Shown one piece after another: positions 24,285-31,167 of a stretch of 36,004 bases of DNA. How positions within the stretch are numbered: the stretch's first letter is position 1; every line of letters begins with the position of its first letter. The position numbers were made by a program, and so were the translations under genes. The notes under the pieces are model-generated. The model did not search any database and had not been told where the DNA came from. It worked only from the letters and a program-made list of their open reading frames with translations. The stretch is from positions 1 through 36,004 of the forward strand of contig NZ_JAJJPA010000065.1 of NCBI RefSeq assembly GCF_020907985.1, given 5' to 3'. The stretch is from Kitasatospora humi. GTDB taxonomy: Bacteria > Actinomycetota > Actinomycetes > Streptomycetales > Streptomycetaceae.

Positions 24285-24307
24285 CACACGTACTATGTAC
24301 TCGCCGG
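24285..24307 (+). repeat. HINT core repeat, copy 2 (junction of elements 1 and 2)
   Basis: Identical over 23 bp to the copy in the RHS gene. An in-frame TAG at 24267-24269 lies six codons upstream, so the cassette cannot be read from element 1 sequence. Confidence 0.7.
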
Positions 24308-24683
24308 TACCACGCCGGTCTTGGTCCATAACTGTGGAGGATATTTCGACGGCCATGACCCGTCGTGTACATGTGAGGGACAGCCGGGCAATGATGTAAC
24401 ACTGAAGCCCACCCCCGCCCCGGCACCTGCTCCCCCAAGTGCAAGTTCTGCGTTCACGTCGCATGCTCTTCAGCGTCTGAGTCAGCGTGGAGTTTCGCCG
24501 GAGGAGGCTGAGAGAGTCCTCGGAAACCAGCCGTTTTCCTATCTTCACGACGATCAGTGGAAAACTGGCTACTACGATTCTGGCTCGAAGATCTTCATCG
24601 CCAAGACGATTGACGGAAACATCAATACCGTGATGACGAACGTGGACAGGGCTTATATCAACCGTCTCATGGGAGGGCGTTGA
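24285..24683 (+). CDS. silent toxin cassette B: HINT end + DUF4258-like toxin tip (no start)
   Basis: The frame opens with HTYYVLAGTTPVLVHN-C, the HINT end with Cys as +1 residue, and continues for about 117 more residues to TGA 24681-24683. After a Pro-rich linker (KPTPAPAPAPP) comes a DUF4258-type domain: FTSHALQRLSQRGVSPEEAERVL, then GYYDSGSKIFIA and INTVMTNVDRAYINRL. DUF4258 occurs in toxin-antitoxin loci and at tips of RHS toxins; RNase-like activity is often suspected. There is no ATG or ribosome binding site at the proper position, and an in-frame stop lies just upstream, so the cassette should be silent unless joined to the RHS gene. A weak TTG at 24321 could start a short product. 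Confidence 0.75.
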   Translation, partial: HTYYVLAGTTPVLVHNCGGYFDGHDPSCTCEGQPGNDVTLKPTPAPAPAPPSASSAFTSHALQRLSQRGVSPEEAERVLGNQPFSYLHDDQWKTGYYDSGSKIFIAKTIDGNINTVMTNVDRAYINRLMGGR

Positions 24684-24685
24684 CC

Positions 24686-24937
24686 ATGGCCGATGTGAGG
24701 GTCACCTACGATGCCGAGGCGGATGCAGCCTACCTGTATTTCGCTGACCCTCGGGTCGATACGAGAGTTGCGCGGATGTACCCGTGCGACCCGGTTCAGG
24801 TGGAGGGTATGATCAATCTGGATTTTGATGAGACCAGTCGCCTCGTTGGCATCGAAGTCCTTGCGGCCAAATCGAAGCTTCCCGGATATTTGCTTGAAAT
24901 GGCGGAGCGGATTGACCGGAGCAGCGATCCTAGTTAG
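24686..24937 (+). CDS. DUF2283 protein, putative immunity protein for toxin B
   Basis: ATG 24686 with GGAGG 9 nt upstream, 2 nt after the toxin stop codon (an in-frame TTG at 24680 would overlap it); 83 residues. Matches DUF2283: VRVTYDAEADAAYLYFADP, then VEGMINLDFDETSRLVGIEVLAAKSKLP. DUF2283 proteins are commonly encoded beside DUF4258 proteins and are thought to be their antitoxins. The tight spacing and family pairing make the immunity role likely. Lower G+C than the AICE genes around it. Confidence 0.82.
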   Translation: MADVRVTYDAEADAAYLYFADPRVDTRVARMYPCDPVQVEGMINLDFDETSRLVGIEVLAAKSKLPGYLLEMAERIDRSSDPS

Positions 24938-25036
24938 GCGCTCTCGAATTACGCCTCTGGCATTCCGTGCATTATTCAAGCCGCTTCCATAGGGTTAAAA
25001 TAAAATGCAAACAATGCTGTGAGGGTTCGCTCAATT

Positions 25037-25088
25037 GACGCAGCAGAAGCCTCGCGGAACGGTTCTCCCGCGAGGCTTCTGCTGCGTC
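25037..25088. terminator. terminator closing the toxin B cassette
   Basis: A perfect 21-bp stem (25037-25057 with 25068-25088), starting GACGCAGCAGAAGCCTCGCGG, with a 10-nt loop. Its sequence is unrelated to the terminator at 19557, but it takes the same place: between the immunity gene and the TGACGGCA pair at the int gene end. Confidence 0.9.
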
Positions 25089-25109
25089 TGACGGCAGTAG
25101 TTGACGGCA
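25089..25109 (+). repeat. paired TGACGGCA repeats, left end of element 2
   Basis: TGACGGCA at 25089 and 25102, abutting the terminator on one side and the int2 stop on the other. From 25089 to the end of int2 the sequence is nearly identical to 19607 onward. Confidence 0.6.
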
Positions 25110-25112
25110 ACG

Positions 25113-26420
25113 TCAGCGGACGGATGCTGCACAAAGCGGTGGGTCGTCGCCGTCGTCGGGGTTGGTGCCAGCCTCGAAGGGCTTGCCGAGGGTGCGGCCG
25201 AGGAGGTCGATGGCGTCGCGCTGGAGGCGGAGGCGGACGTGTGCGTAGACGGTGGCGGTGACGCCGATGTGGGCGTGGCCGAGGAGTTCCTTGATGACGA
25301 CGAGTTCGACGCCCTGTTCCAGGAGCAGGGTCGCGGTCGAGTGCCGGAGGTCGTGGAAGCGGATCTGGCGGAGGTGTGCTCGGCGGAGGAGCGCGTTGAA
25401 GTGGCGGGTGAGGGTGGCGGGTTCGATGGGGTGACCGTCGGGCCGGGTGAAGACATGGCCGCTGTCCACCCAGCTCGCGCCGGCCTTCTCCTTCTCCTGG
25501 GCCTGCTGCTTGCGGTGGGTCCGGAGTGAAAGCACGCAGGGGGCCGGGAGGGCGATGCGGCGTTCGGAGCTGACGGTCTTGGTGGGGAGGGTGGTCAGGC
25601 CGCCGGTGCGGGTGCGCTGGAGGGTACGGCGGATGCTGGCCGTGCTGGCGTCCAGGTCGAGGTCTTCCCAGCGCAGGCCGAGGAGTTCGCCCTTGCGCAG
25701 TCCGGTGCGCAGGGCGAGTTCGAACAGCGCGTGGAGACGGTGGCCCCGGGCGGCGGTGAGGAAGGTGCGGGCCTCGTCGGCGGTGAGGGGTTCGAAACGG
25801 CGGGGCCGGGGTGTGCCGGTGCGAACATTGCGGGCGACGTTGCGCGGGATCTCTTCCTCCCGGACGGCGTGCTCCAGGGCGGACTTGAGTACGGAGTGGA
25901 TGTAGGCGAGGGTCAGCGGGGAGAGCCGCTTGCCGCAGCAGGTGCTGGTCGCGCAGCAGCGGGGCTGGTCGCGGGCGGCGTCGAGGCCGCGGGCGCAGCA
26001 CTGGCAGGCGGTGCGGAGCTGGTTGAGCCAGGTGCGCACGTCCTTGGCGGTGAGCTTGGCGAGCTTCTTCTTGCCAAGGCCGGGGATGAGGTAGCGGTTC
26101 GTGCAGGCGGTGTAGCGGGTGTGGGTGGTCTCGCGGAGCTGGTGGACGGCGACGTTCTCCAGCCAGTACGTCAGATAGGCGGCCAGGCTGCCCTGGACAG
26201 AGACGACCGGGACGCCGCGGTTGCTGGTGGCGATCTTCTCGGTGAGCTTGGCGAGGGCTTCCTTGCGGGTGATGCCGTAGACACGGACGCGCTTGCGGGT
26301 GTCGCCGGGTGCGAGGACGTAGCCGGCGGCTTCCCAGCGGCCGTCCTTGCGCTGGTAGACGGTGCCGTCGCCGTTGGCGCGGCTGCGGCGGGAGGCGGGG
26401 GTGTCGCGGGGTGTGGTCAT
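25113..26420 (-). CDS. int: tyrosine recombinase (integrase) of element 2
   Basis: 435 residues, ATG 26420, overlapping the xis2 stop by one base. Same architecture as int1 and very similar through its whole length: arm-binding start GDGTVYQRKDGRWEAAGYV, a cysteine-rich insertion (CQCC, CC, CC; 139-162), and catalytic Arg242, His356, Arg359, His382 and Tyr392. The strong similarity of the two integrases, together with near-identical DNA at their 3' ends, suggests that both elements recognise the same core. It should catalyse integration at, and excision from, the HINT-coding attachment site. The target assignment is an inference from flanking repeats. Confidence 0.93.
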   Translation of the reverse strand: MTTPRDTPASRRSRANGDGTVYQRKDGRWEAAGYVLAPGDTRKRVRVYGITRKEALAKLTEKIATSNRGVPVVSVQGSLAAYLTYWLENVAVHQLRETTHTRYTACTNRYLIPGLGKKKLAKLTAKDVRTWLNQLRTACQCCARGLDAARDQPRCCATSTCCGKRLSPLTLAYIHSVLKSALEHAVREEEIPRNVARNVRTGTPRPRRFEPLTADEARTFLTAARGHRLHALFELALRTGLRKGELLGLRWEDLDLDASTASIRRTLQRTRTGGLTTLPTKTVSSERRIALPAPCVLSLRTHRKQQAQEKEKAGASWVDSGHVFTRPDGHPIEPATLTRHFNALLRRAHLRQIRFHDLRHSTATLLLEQGVELVVIKELLGHAHIGVTATVYAHVRLRLQRDAIDLLGRTLGKPFEAGTNPDDGDDPPLCAASVR

Positions 26421-26620
26421 CAGGCGGCGTCCTGTTCGAGTCGGGTGCGGATGAAGTCGTTGAGGGCGTGGGCGGGGATGCGGCGGGCGCGGCCGAGGGT
26501 GATGGAGGCGAGCTGCCGGGTGCGGAGCAGGTCGTAGACGGCGGAGCGGCCGAGCTGGAGGCGGGCCATGACCTGGGGGACTGTCAGCAGGTCGCCGCCC
26601 GGCCCCGGGAGTGGGGTCAT
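26420..26620 (-). CDS. xis: excisionase-like HTH_17 protein of element 2
   Basis: 66 residues from ATG 26620. Helix-turn-helix LLTVPQVMARLQLGRSAVYDLLRTRQLASITLGRARRIP, closely similar to xis1, with a slightly longer C-terminus (DFIRTRLEQDAA). Start and rep2 stop overlap (TGATG), as do its stop and the int2 start. The frame is open further upstream, but only because of the overlap with rep2. Confidence 0.9.
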   Translation of the reverse strand: MTPLPGPGGDLLTVPQVMARLQLGRSAVYDLLRTRQLASITLGRARRIPAHALNDFIRTRLEQDAA

Positions 26621-28065
26621 CAGCAGCCGCCCTCTGCGGTGAACTGCCGTGCCAGTTCTCTGCGGTGCCGGACGGCGGCGGACAGGAGTTCCGCGCCGGG
26701 GCTGTAGCCCGAGCCGTGGTAGGCCCAGTGGCCGATGACGAGGGTCGTGCTCGGGTCGAGGTCGGGCAGGCCGGCGTGTGTGCGGGCCTGTTCGCTGCGC
26801 CAGGCGCGGCGGTCGTCGCGCAGTTGGCCGAGGGTGACGGAGTAGCAGCGGGACTTGGTGGAGAAGTGGCCCCGGAAGCCGAGCATGTGCGACCACTTCC
26901 AGAGCTTGAGTGCTTCGAACTCGGGGCGTTTGCCCAGTTCCCAGCAGGTGCGGATCATCTGCCGCACGTGGCGTTCGACGGCGAGGCGGGGCAGCGGTCG
27001 GGCCTGTCCGGTGCCGACGCAGGCGGTGCACTGGAGCGGGGTTCCGCGCGTGGTCATAGTCATGCCGCGTCCCTGGCAGGGGCGGCAGAACAGGGCGCGG
27101 TCGAGAGCGCCGGATGAGTCGGCGGACTTTGTGGCGTACTTGGCCACGTAGGCGGCGACCGCGTGATCGGTCAGCTCGGCGTCGGTGCCGAAGGCGGCGA
27201 TCTCGCGCACGTCGAGCTGTTCGCCCCAGGCGAGTTCGCGTTCCCCGACGGCGTCCGAGACGACGCTGATCGAGACGCGGGCGGTGGCGGCCCGGATGGC
27301 GTCGGCGAGCATGGTGATCGTGGCGGACGGTGGTGGGGGCTGGGTGCTGCCGTGCGGGCCGTCGAGGCGGATGACGGCGTGGAAGTGGACCAGGCCGCGC
27401 TTCTGGTACTCGGCGACCTTGGCGAAGGAGACGCGCAGCACTGCGCGGGCCGCCTTCTGCGTGAGTCCGAGCCGGGCGGCGATCTCACGGCGCAGGTAGA
27501 TCGTGAAGCGCGCCCACAAGGCTCCGGCGTGGGCGTTGAACAGCACCGCGCCCGGGTAGTCGTAGGTCTTCGGGTCCAGCGGGGTGCCGAGCAGCGCGTC
27601 TGCGGGTTCGTGGCGCTTGCCGCAGCGGCAGGGCCGGAGGGCACCGCCCGTGTCGGTGGGGCGGTTGTGGACGGGGCCGAAGGAGGGCGCGGTGAGCGTG
27701 GTGAACACGCGGGGGTGGGTGCGGACGGTGTCCGGTACGTTCTTGCCGCCGGTCAGGCCCGCCCGGATCAGTTGGAAGGTGTCGGCGGCGTAGACGCGGG
27801 AGCAGGCCGGGCAGCGCGAGGCGCGGCGGTTGCCGCAGGTCGTCAGCAGGCTGCCGGTTGGCTCGGCGGCGGTGTTGTAGGAGCGCAGTACCTCACCGGT
27901 TGCGGTGTCGATGGTGGTGGTCTGGCCGAGCAGGCGCACGGGTTCGGTGCAGCCGCCGAGGCGTTCGATCTGCTGGTGTGCGCGGTCGAAGTCGGGCAGG
28001 TTGACCAGGTGGATCAGGTCCCGCAGGGCGGGGCTTGCCACGAGGCGCAGGTCCAGGGCGGCCAT
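26620..28065 (-). CDS. RepSA-type replication initiator of element 2, with extra zinc finger
   Basis: ATG 28065 is chosen (481 residues; an AAGGGA sits upstream). The much longer open frame to 28899 overlaps the DUF2637 gene and is Arg/Pro-rich shadow. An N-terminal cysteine set (CGNRRASRCPAC, 77-88), HUH motif HFH 227-229 (EYQKRGLVHFHAVIRLDG) and tyrosine motif VAAYVAKYATKS (Tyr306, Tyr310) match rep1. Unlike rep1, it has a DnaJ-like CRPCQGRG ... CTACVGTG pair (Cys327, 330, 346, 349) right after the tyrosine motif, a probable additional zinc finger. The conserved ending HMLGFRGHFSTKSR and TTLVIGHWAYHGSGY is shared with rep1. Role: rolling-circle replication of the excised element. Confidence 0.88.
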   Translation of the reverse strand: MAALDLRLVASPALRDLIHLVNLPDFDRAHQQIERLGGCTEPVRLLGQTTTIDTATGEVLRSYNTAAEPTGSLLTTCGNRRASRCPACSRVYAADTFQLIRAGLTGGKNVPDTVRTHPRVFTTLTAPSFGPVHNRPTDTGGALRPCRCGKRHEPADALLGTPLDPKTYDYPGAVLFNAHAGALWARFTIYLRREIAARLGLTQKAARAVLRVSFAKVAEYQKRGLVHFHAVIRLDGPHGSTQPPPPSATITMLADAIRAATARVSISVVSDAVGERELAWGEQLDVREIAAFGTDAELTDHAVAAYVAKYATKSADSSGALDRALFCRPCQGRGMTMTTRGTPLQCTACVGTGQARPLPRLAVERHVRQMIRTCWELGKRPEFEALKLWKWSHMLGFRGHFSTKSRCYSVTLGQLRDDRRAWRSEQARTHAGLPDLDPSTTLVIGHWAYHGSGYSPGAELLSAAVRHRRELARQFTAEGGC

Positions 28066-28096
28066 GTCGGGGCGTTTCCCTTCTGTGGGTGGGGTG

Positions 28097-28148
28097 GCCC
28101 CGAGCAGCAACCAGATTGCTAAGAGGGCATGTTGGTGCTGCTCGGGGC
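28097..28148. promoter_or_regulatory. hairpin in the rep2 leader, possible attenuator
   Basis: GCCCCGAGCAGCA (28097-28109) pairs perfectly with TGCTGCTCGGGGC (28136-28148) across a 26-nt loop. It lies between the DUF2637 gene and rep2 on the minus strand, ending about 30 nt before the rep2 start, so it may end or slow transcription from the transfer genes into rep2. Confidence 0.55.
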
Positions 28149-28220
28149 ATGGCGAACCAGGCCCGTCGGCGGGCGTGGGTTCAGTGGGAGGTGATTCGGC
28201 CGGCGGGGCGCGGGCCCAGA

Positions 28221-28988
28221 TCAGAGCTGGGCGAGTGCGGCAGTAGCCACCGGCAGGGCGACGCCCATGCGGGTCCTGAGCTGAGCGGCGGTGATGGGCT
28301 GGCCGTGCTCGGTGTGGTGGGTGTCCGCGATGCGCCGGGCTGCGTCGAGTAGGGCGGCGGGCAGGGCAGGTCGGGCGGCGGTCACGGTCGGCTTTGCAGC
28401 GGCGACCGGCTCTGTGGCCGGGGCCTGAGCGGGCTCGGGGGTCTCGATGACGGAGGCGGCCGGAGCCGGAGCGGGGATGTGGGTGGTAGCTTCCGGCTCG
28501 GGAGCCGGGGCCGGGGTCGCGGCGGTAGCCGTGTCGGCGGCTTGAATGGGGATGGGTGCGGCGGCCTCCGGGAGTCGGGCGGGGTGGGCGAGCGTGTGGA
28601 ACTGGGCGAGGAAGGCGGGACCGACGCGTCCCCAGCCGAGTAGCAGGAGAGGGGCGACGGTGTCCAGGGCGGCGCGGCCGTAGCGTCCGGTCAGCAGCGG
28701 TTCGGCGGTGTTCAGTGCGAGCGTGAGGACGCCGCACAGGTGCAACAGGCGGGTGCCGGCGCGCAGTTCGTGCGCTGGGACGCCGTGCAGGGCCAGGTAC
28801 CGCAGTGCGATGAGGAGTCCGACCACCGACAGGTCCACCATCGGGGCGACCAGCGGCGCGATCGGGCGGGGTACGCCGAGTCGCAGTGCGAGCGCCCACA
28901 CGTTGCCGAAGGAGAAGACGAAGGCCAGGGCCGCGATGATCGCCATGACCAGCGTGACGGTGCGTCGGGTGAACCGTTCCTCCGCCAT
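28221..28988 (-). CDS. DUF2637 membrane protein (Spd-like) of element 2
   Basis: ATG 28988 with GGAGG 8 nt upstream; 255 residues. Four hydrophobic segments in the first 125 residues (LVMAIIAALAFVFSFGNVWAL, APMVDLSVVGLLIALRYLAL, LLHLCGVLTLALNTAEPL, LDTVAPLLLLGWGRVGPAFL) match the DUF2637 pattern, common in actinomycete plasmids and AICEs, where such genes sit with spread (spd) genes. A long Ala/Pro/Thr linker (about 145-205) leads to a small helical C-terminal domain with an HTH-like GQPITAAQLRTRMGVALPVATAAL. Upstream neighbour traB is 38 nt away, so co-transcription is likely. A role in plasmid spread between hyphal compartments is inferred. Confidence 0.8.
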   Translation of the reverse strand: MAEERFTRRTVTLVMAIIAALAFVFSFGNVWALALRLGVPRPIAPLVAPMVDLSVVGLLIALRYLALHGVPAHELRAGTRLLHLCGVLTLALNTAEPLLTGRYGRAALDTVAPLLLLGWGRVGPAFLAQFHTLAHPARLPEAAAPIPIQAADTATAATPAPAPEPEATTHIPAPAPAASVIETPEPAQAPATEPVAAAKPTVTAARPALPAALLDAARRIADTHHTEHGQPITAAQLRTRMGVALPVATAALAQL

Positions 28989-29026
28989 GCGTTCAACCTC
29001 CTTTCCAGCGTGGGCTTCGGGAGCGG

Positions 29027-30448
29027 TCAGGGGCGCTTGGCCAGGTGCACCGGGGGGTCGGCCGGCTCGGCCTCGCGGCCTGCGGGGAGCGCCCGGCCGG
29101 TCGAGGCGAGGTAGGCGTCCAGGTACAGGGAGGGGTCGATCGTCAGGTGGGCGGTTGCCTCCGCGATGCGGGCGGCGTCGGCGTCGGCGACGTACGGGGT
29201 GCGGATGCGGGTGAAGCCGGGGCGACCCTGCATCGCCATGACCGTCACCCCGACATAGGCGGGGTCCTGCAAGGTCACCGGGCTGGCGTCGGGCCAGTTG
29301 CGGATGTCGTCGCCGAGCGCGGCCACGGCGGCTTCCGCCGTCTTCTGGGCGAAGGAGAGCCCGACGGGGCACACGTCGCGGATGAAGGTGGGGATGGCGT
29401 CGCCGGTGGTCTTCTGGCTGATCAGCAGGACCAGCATGCCGACGCTGCGGCCCTTCTTGACCAGGTCCTCCACCAGGCGCGCGTTCTCCGCCGTCAGCGC
29501 GGCCAGGCGCTTGGTCTCGGCGTCGTTGCCCTTGTACTCGCGGAAGAACGTGTGCGCCTCGTCGATGATCAGGATGGTGAGCGGCCAGTGCGGCGAGGGG
29601 CCGACGTGCCACATGTTCTTCACACCCAGCACCTCACGGATGGTGGACGAGCGGAGCTTGCGCAGCTCCACCAGCCGCTTGAACAGCGCGTTCGCCTCGT
29701 CCAGGTCGTCCCCGGAGAACGCGAACATCCGCTTGGCCAAGTCGGCGTAGTCGCCCTCCGAGGCCCACGACACCTTGCCGTCCACGCCCGCGAACTGCAC
29801 CGCCGCCGACGGCGCGAAGTCGCACACCAGCCGGTTGACCACCGAGGTCTTACCCGCCCCCGGGGTGCCGGCCACGGTCACCCCGGGCACGTTGGCCAAG
29901 GACACGAACACGGGGGCGGCGTACTCGTCCACGCCCAGGTCCCAGCGGGCCACCTCCGCCAGCGGGCGGCCGGTGGGGCGGTGCTCGGTCGACGTGGTCA
30001 ACGGGTCCAGGCGCACGCCCCGGATCACCACCTTGCCGGGGCCGTCCGGCAGCACGGACACCCGCGTGCACCGCCAGGCGTCCGCCAGGAAGCGCGCCGC
30101 CTTCTGGTACTCCTCCAGGCCGACCTTTGGCAGGCACGTGGCCCGTACGACGACGCCGAACTGATCGGGCTTCACCTTGATCTTCGGGGTGAGCACGCGC
30201 GGCGGGGGTGCGGTTCCCTTCTGCGCGGTGATCTGCGCGAGCAGGCCCGGCGTCTTGTCGGTCACCGTCAGCCCGGCCATCCGGGCCAGGCGTACCCAGC
30301 CCCAGCGCACCCGCACGGCCTGGCGCATGCTCACCCGCGTGCTCGGATCGGCCCGCACGTAGCGCACCGCCGTCAGCAGCAGCCACGCGCCCAGCAGCAG
30401 TGCCGCGACGAGCACCACATCCGGCGCGTGTTCGGTCACGGTTCCCAT
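29027..30448 (-). CDS. FtsK/SpoIIIE-like DNA translocase (TraB-type transfer protein)
   Basis: 473 residues. One N-terminal transmembrane segment (VVLVAALLLGAWLLLTAV, 11-28). Walker A is GTPGAGKT (194-201), Walker B TILIIDEAH (291-299), followed by AENARLVEDLVKKGRSVGMLVLLISQKTT, the usual FtsK/TraB motor core. This size and layout match the transfer proteins of actinomycete conjugative elements, which form a ring pump for double-stranded DNA and need no relaxase. A gamma-like C-terminal part is short. Starts 1 nt after the stop of the small upstream gene, so it belongs to the SCO3933-orf-traB-DUF2637 operon. Its presence makes element 2, but not element 1, likely self-transmissible. Confidence 0.9.
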   Translation of the reverse strand: MGTVTEHAPDVVLVAALLLGAWLLLTAVRYVRADPSTRVSMRQAVRVRWGWVRLARMAGLTVTDKTPGLLAQITAQKGTAPPPRVLTPKIKVKPDQFGVVVRATCLPKVGLEEYQKAARFLADAWRCTRVSVLPDGPGKVVIRGVRLDPLTTSTEHRPTGRPLAEVARWDLGVDEYAAPVFVSLANVPGVTVAGTPGAGKTSVVNRLVCDFAPSAAVQFAGVDGKVSWASEGDYADLAKRMFAFSGDDLDEANALFKRLVELRKLRSSTIREVLGVKNMWHVGPSPHWPLTILIIDEAHTFFREYKGNDAETKRLAALTAENARLVEDLVKKGRSVGMLVLLISQKTTGDAIPTFIRDVCPVGLSFAQKTAEAAVAALGDDIRNWPDASPVTLQDPAYVGVTVMAMQGRPGFTRIRTPYVADADAARIAEATAHLTIDPSLYLDAYLASTGRALPAGREAEPADPPVHLAKRP

Positions 30449-30449
30449 C

Positions 30450-30638
30450 TCACTCCCCCTCTTCGCGTATCAGACGGAACATGTCGCCCAGGTCCAGGTG
30501 GGCCGCCTGCTCCGGGCTCAGGCCCAGCAGGTCGAGCACGGCGGCCGAGACGGAGAACGTAGCCTTGCCCTCGGCCCCCGGAAGGGCCCGCAGCGGGTAC
30601 AACTTCCGCCCCGCCTCGGGGCCTTCGAAGCGGATCAC
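30450..30638 (-). CDS. small AICE protein of unknown function
   Basis: 62 residues. GTG 30638 overlaps the stop of the upstream gene (GTGA). Product MIRFEGPEAGRKLYPLRALP... ends DLGDMFRLIREEGE; acidic and helical, no cysteine. Small genes in this position, between the SCO3933-like gene and traB, are frequent in AICEs. I recognise no domain. Confidence 0.7.
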   Translation of the reverse strand: MIRFEGPEAGRKLYPLRALPGAEGKATFSVSAAVLDLLGLSPEQAAHLDLGDMFRLIREEGE

Positions 30639-30988
30639 TGGGCCGCCTCCACCGCGACCAGGTTCAGGCGCGCGGCGCGGTAGGCGACGCCGTCGGAGAG
30701 CTGCCCGTTGAAGACCCGCGCCCACGGGGTGGCAAACAGGTCCACCGGCCGCACCATCGCGCCCGGCTTGAGCCCTACCGGCAGGCCTGACTCCGGGACC
30801 GTGATCTTGAGGACCTCGGCCCGACCGTCCTCCATCAGCATCACCGTCACGGTGTACAGCGACTCGCCGGTCTCTCGGTCGGTGGCGACCTCCCCGGTCT
30901 GCTGGTCCTTGATCTTGAGCACCGGCTCGGTGCCCGCGATGCACACCGCCGACGGCAGCAGGGCGACGCGGATACGGGTCATGGCCAT
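30635..30988 (-). CDS. SCO3933-family regulatory-type protein
   Basis: 117 residues from ATG 30988 (AAGGGA upstream); ATG 30982 is an alternative. Beta-rich: MTRIRVALLPSAVCIAGTEP, then ESLYTVTVMLMEDGRAEVLKITVPESG and GAMVRPVDLFATPWAR. This pattern (DGRAEVLKITVP) is that of the SCO3933 family, found in almost every Streptomyces AICE at the head of the transfer operon. Biochemical role unknown. It is the first gene of the minus-strand operon and is transcribed away from the double-GntR regulator, across the three direct repeats at 31048-31098. Confidence 0.78.
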   Translation of the reverse strand: MAMTRIRVALLPSAVCIAGTEPVLKIKDQQTGEVATDRETGESLYTVTVMLMEDGRAEVLKITVPESGLPVGLKPGAMVRPVDLFATPWARVFNGQLSDGVAYRAARLNLVAVEAAQ

Positions 30989-31047
30989 GAGGTGATCCCT
31001 TGCTCGGATGGGGTCGCGTGTTCGACCCGCGCCAAGACCATACGACA

Positions 31048-31098
31048 CGGATCGGCACACGCGCAACGGATCAGCACACATGGAACAGGTCGGCACAC
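31048..31098 (+). promoter_or_regulatory. three 19-nt-spaced direct repeats, candidate GntR operator array
   Basis: CGGATCGGCACAC (31048), CGGATCAGCACAC (31067) and CAGGTCGGCACAC (31086) are spaced exactly 19 nt, about two helix turns. A weaker copy, TGTTCGGGCACGC, starts at 31104. They lie between the transfer operon and the divergent double-GntR gene. Repeated half-sites fit a protein with two DNA-binding domains. Function is inferred from place and spacing. Confidence 0.6.
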
Positions 31099-31167
31099 TC
31101 GGGTGTTCGGGCACGCGCGGGTGCGCGGGTATCCCCTGGGTGCGGGCCGACCGCTACCCTCGGAGGC

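Noticed and set aside
23753..24548. Several open frames on both strands in the right end of element 1
   Set aside because: They conflict with each other, cover repeats and hairpins and show no family resemblance.
28066..28899. Long N-terminal extension of rep2
   Set aside because: Extremely Arg/Pro/His-rich, overlaps the DUF2637 gene on the same strand, and contains the leader hairpin; the ATG at 28065 fits the start of coding character.
31048..31098. Replication iterons for rep2
   Set aside because: Possible by form, but they are 3 kb from rep2 and sit exactly between the divergent transfer operon and GntR gene, so an operator role is more economical.
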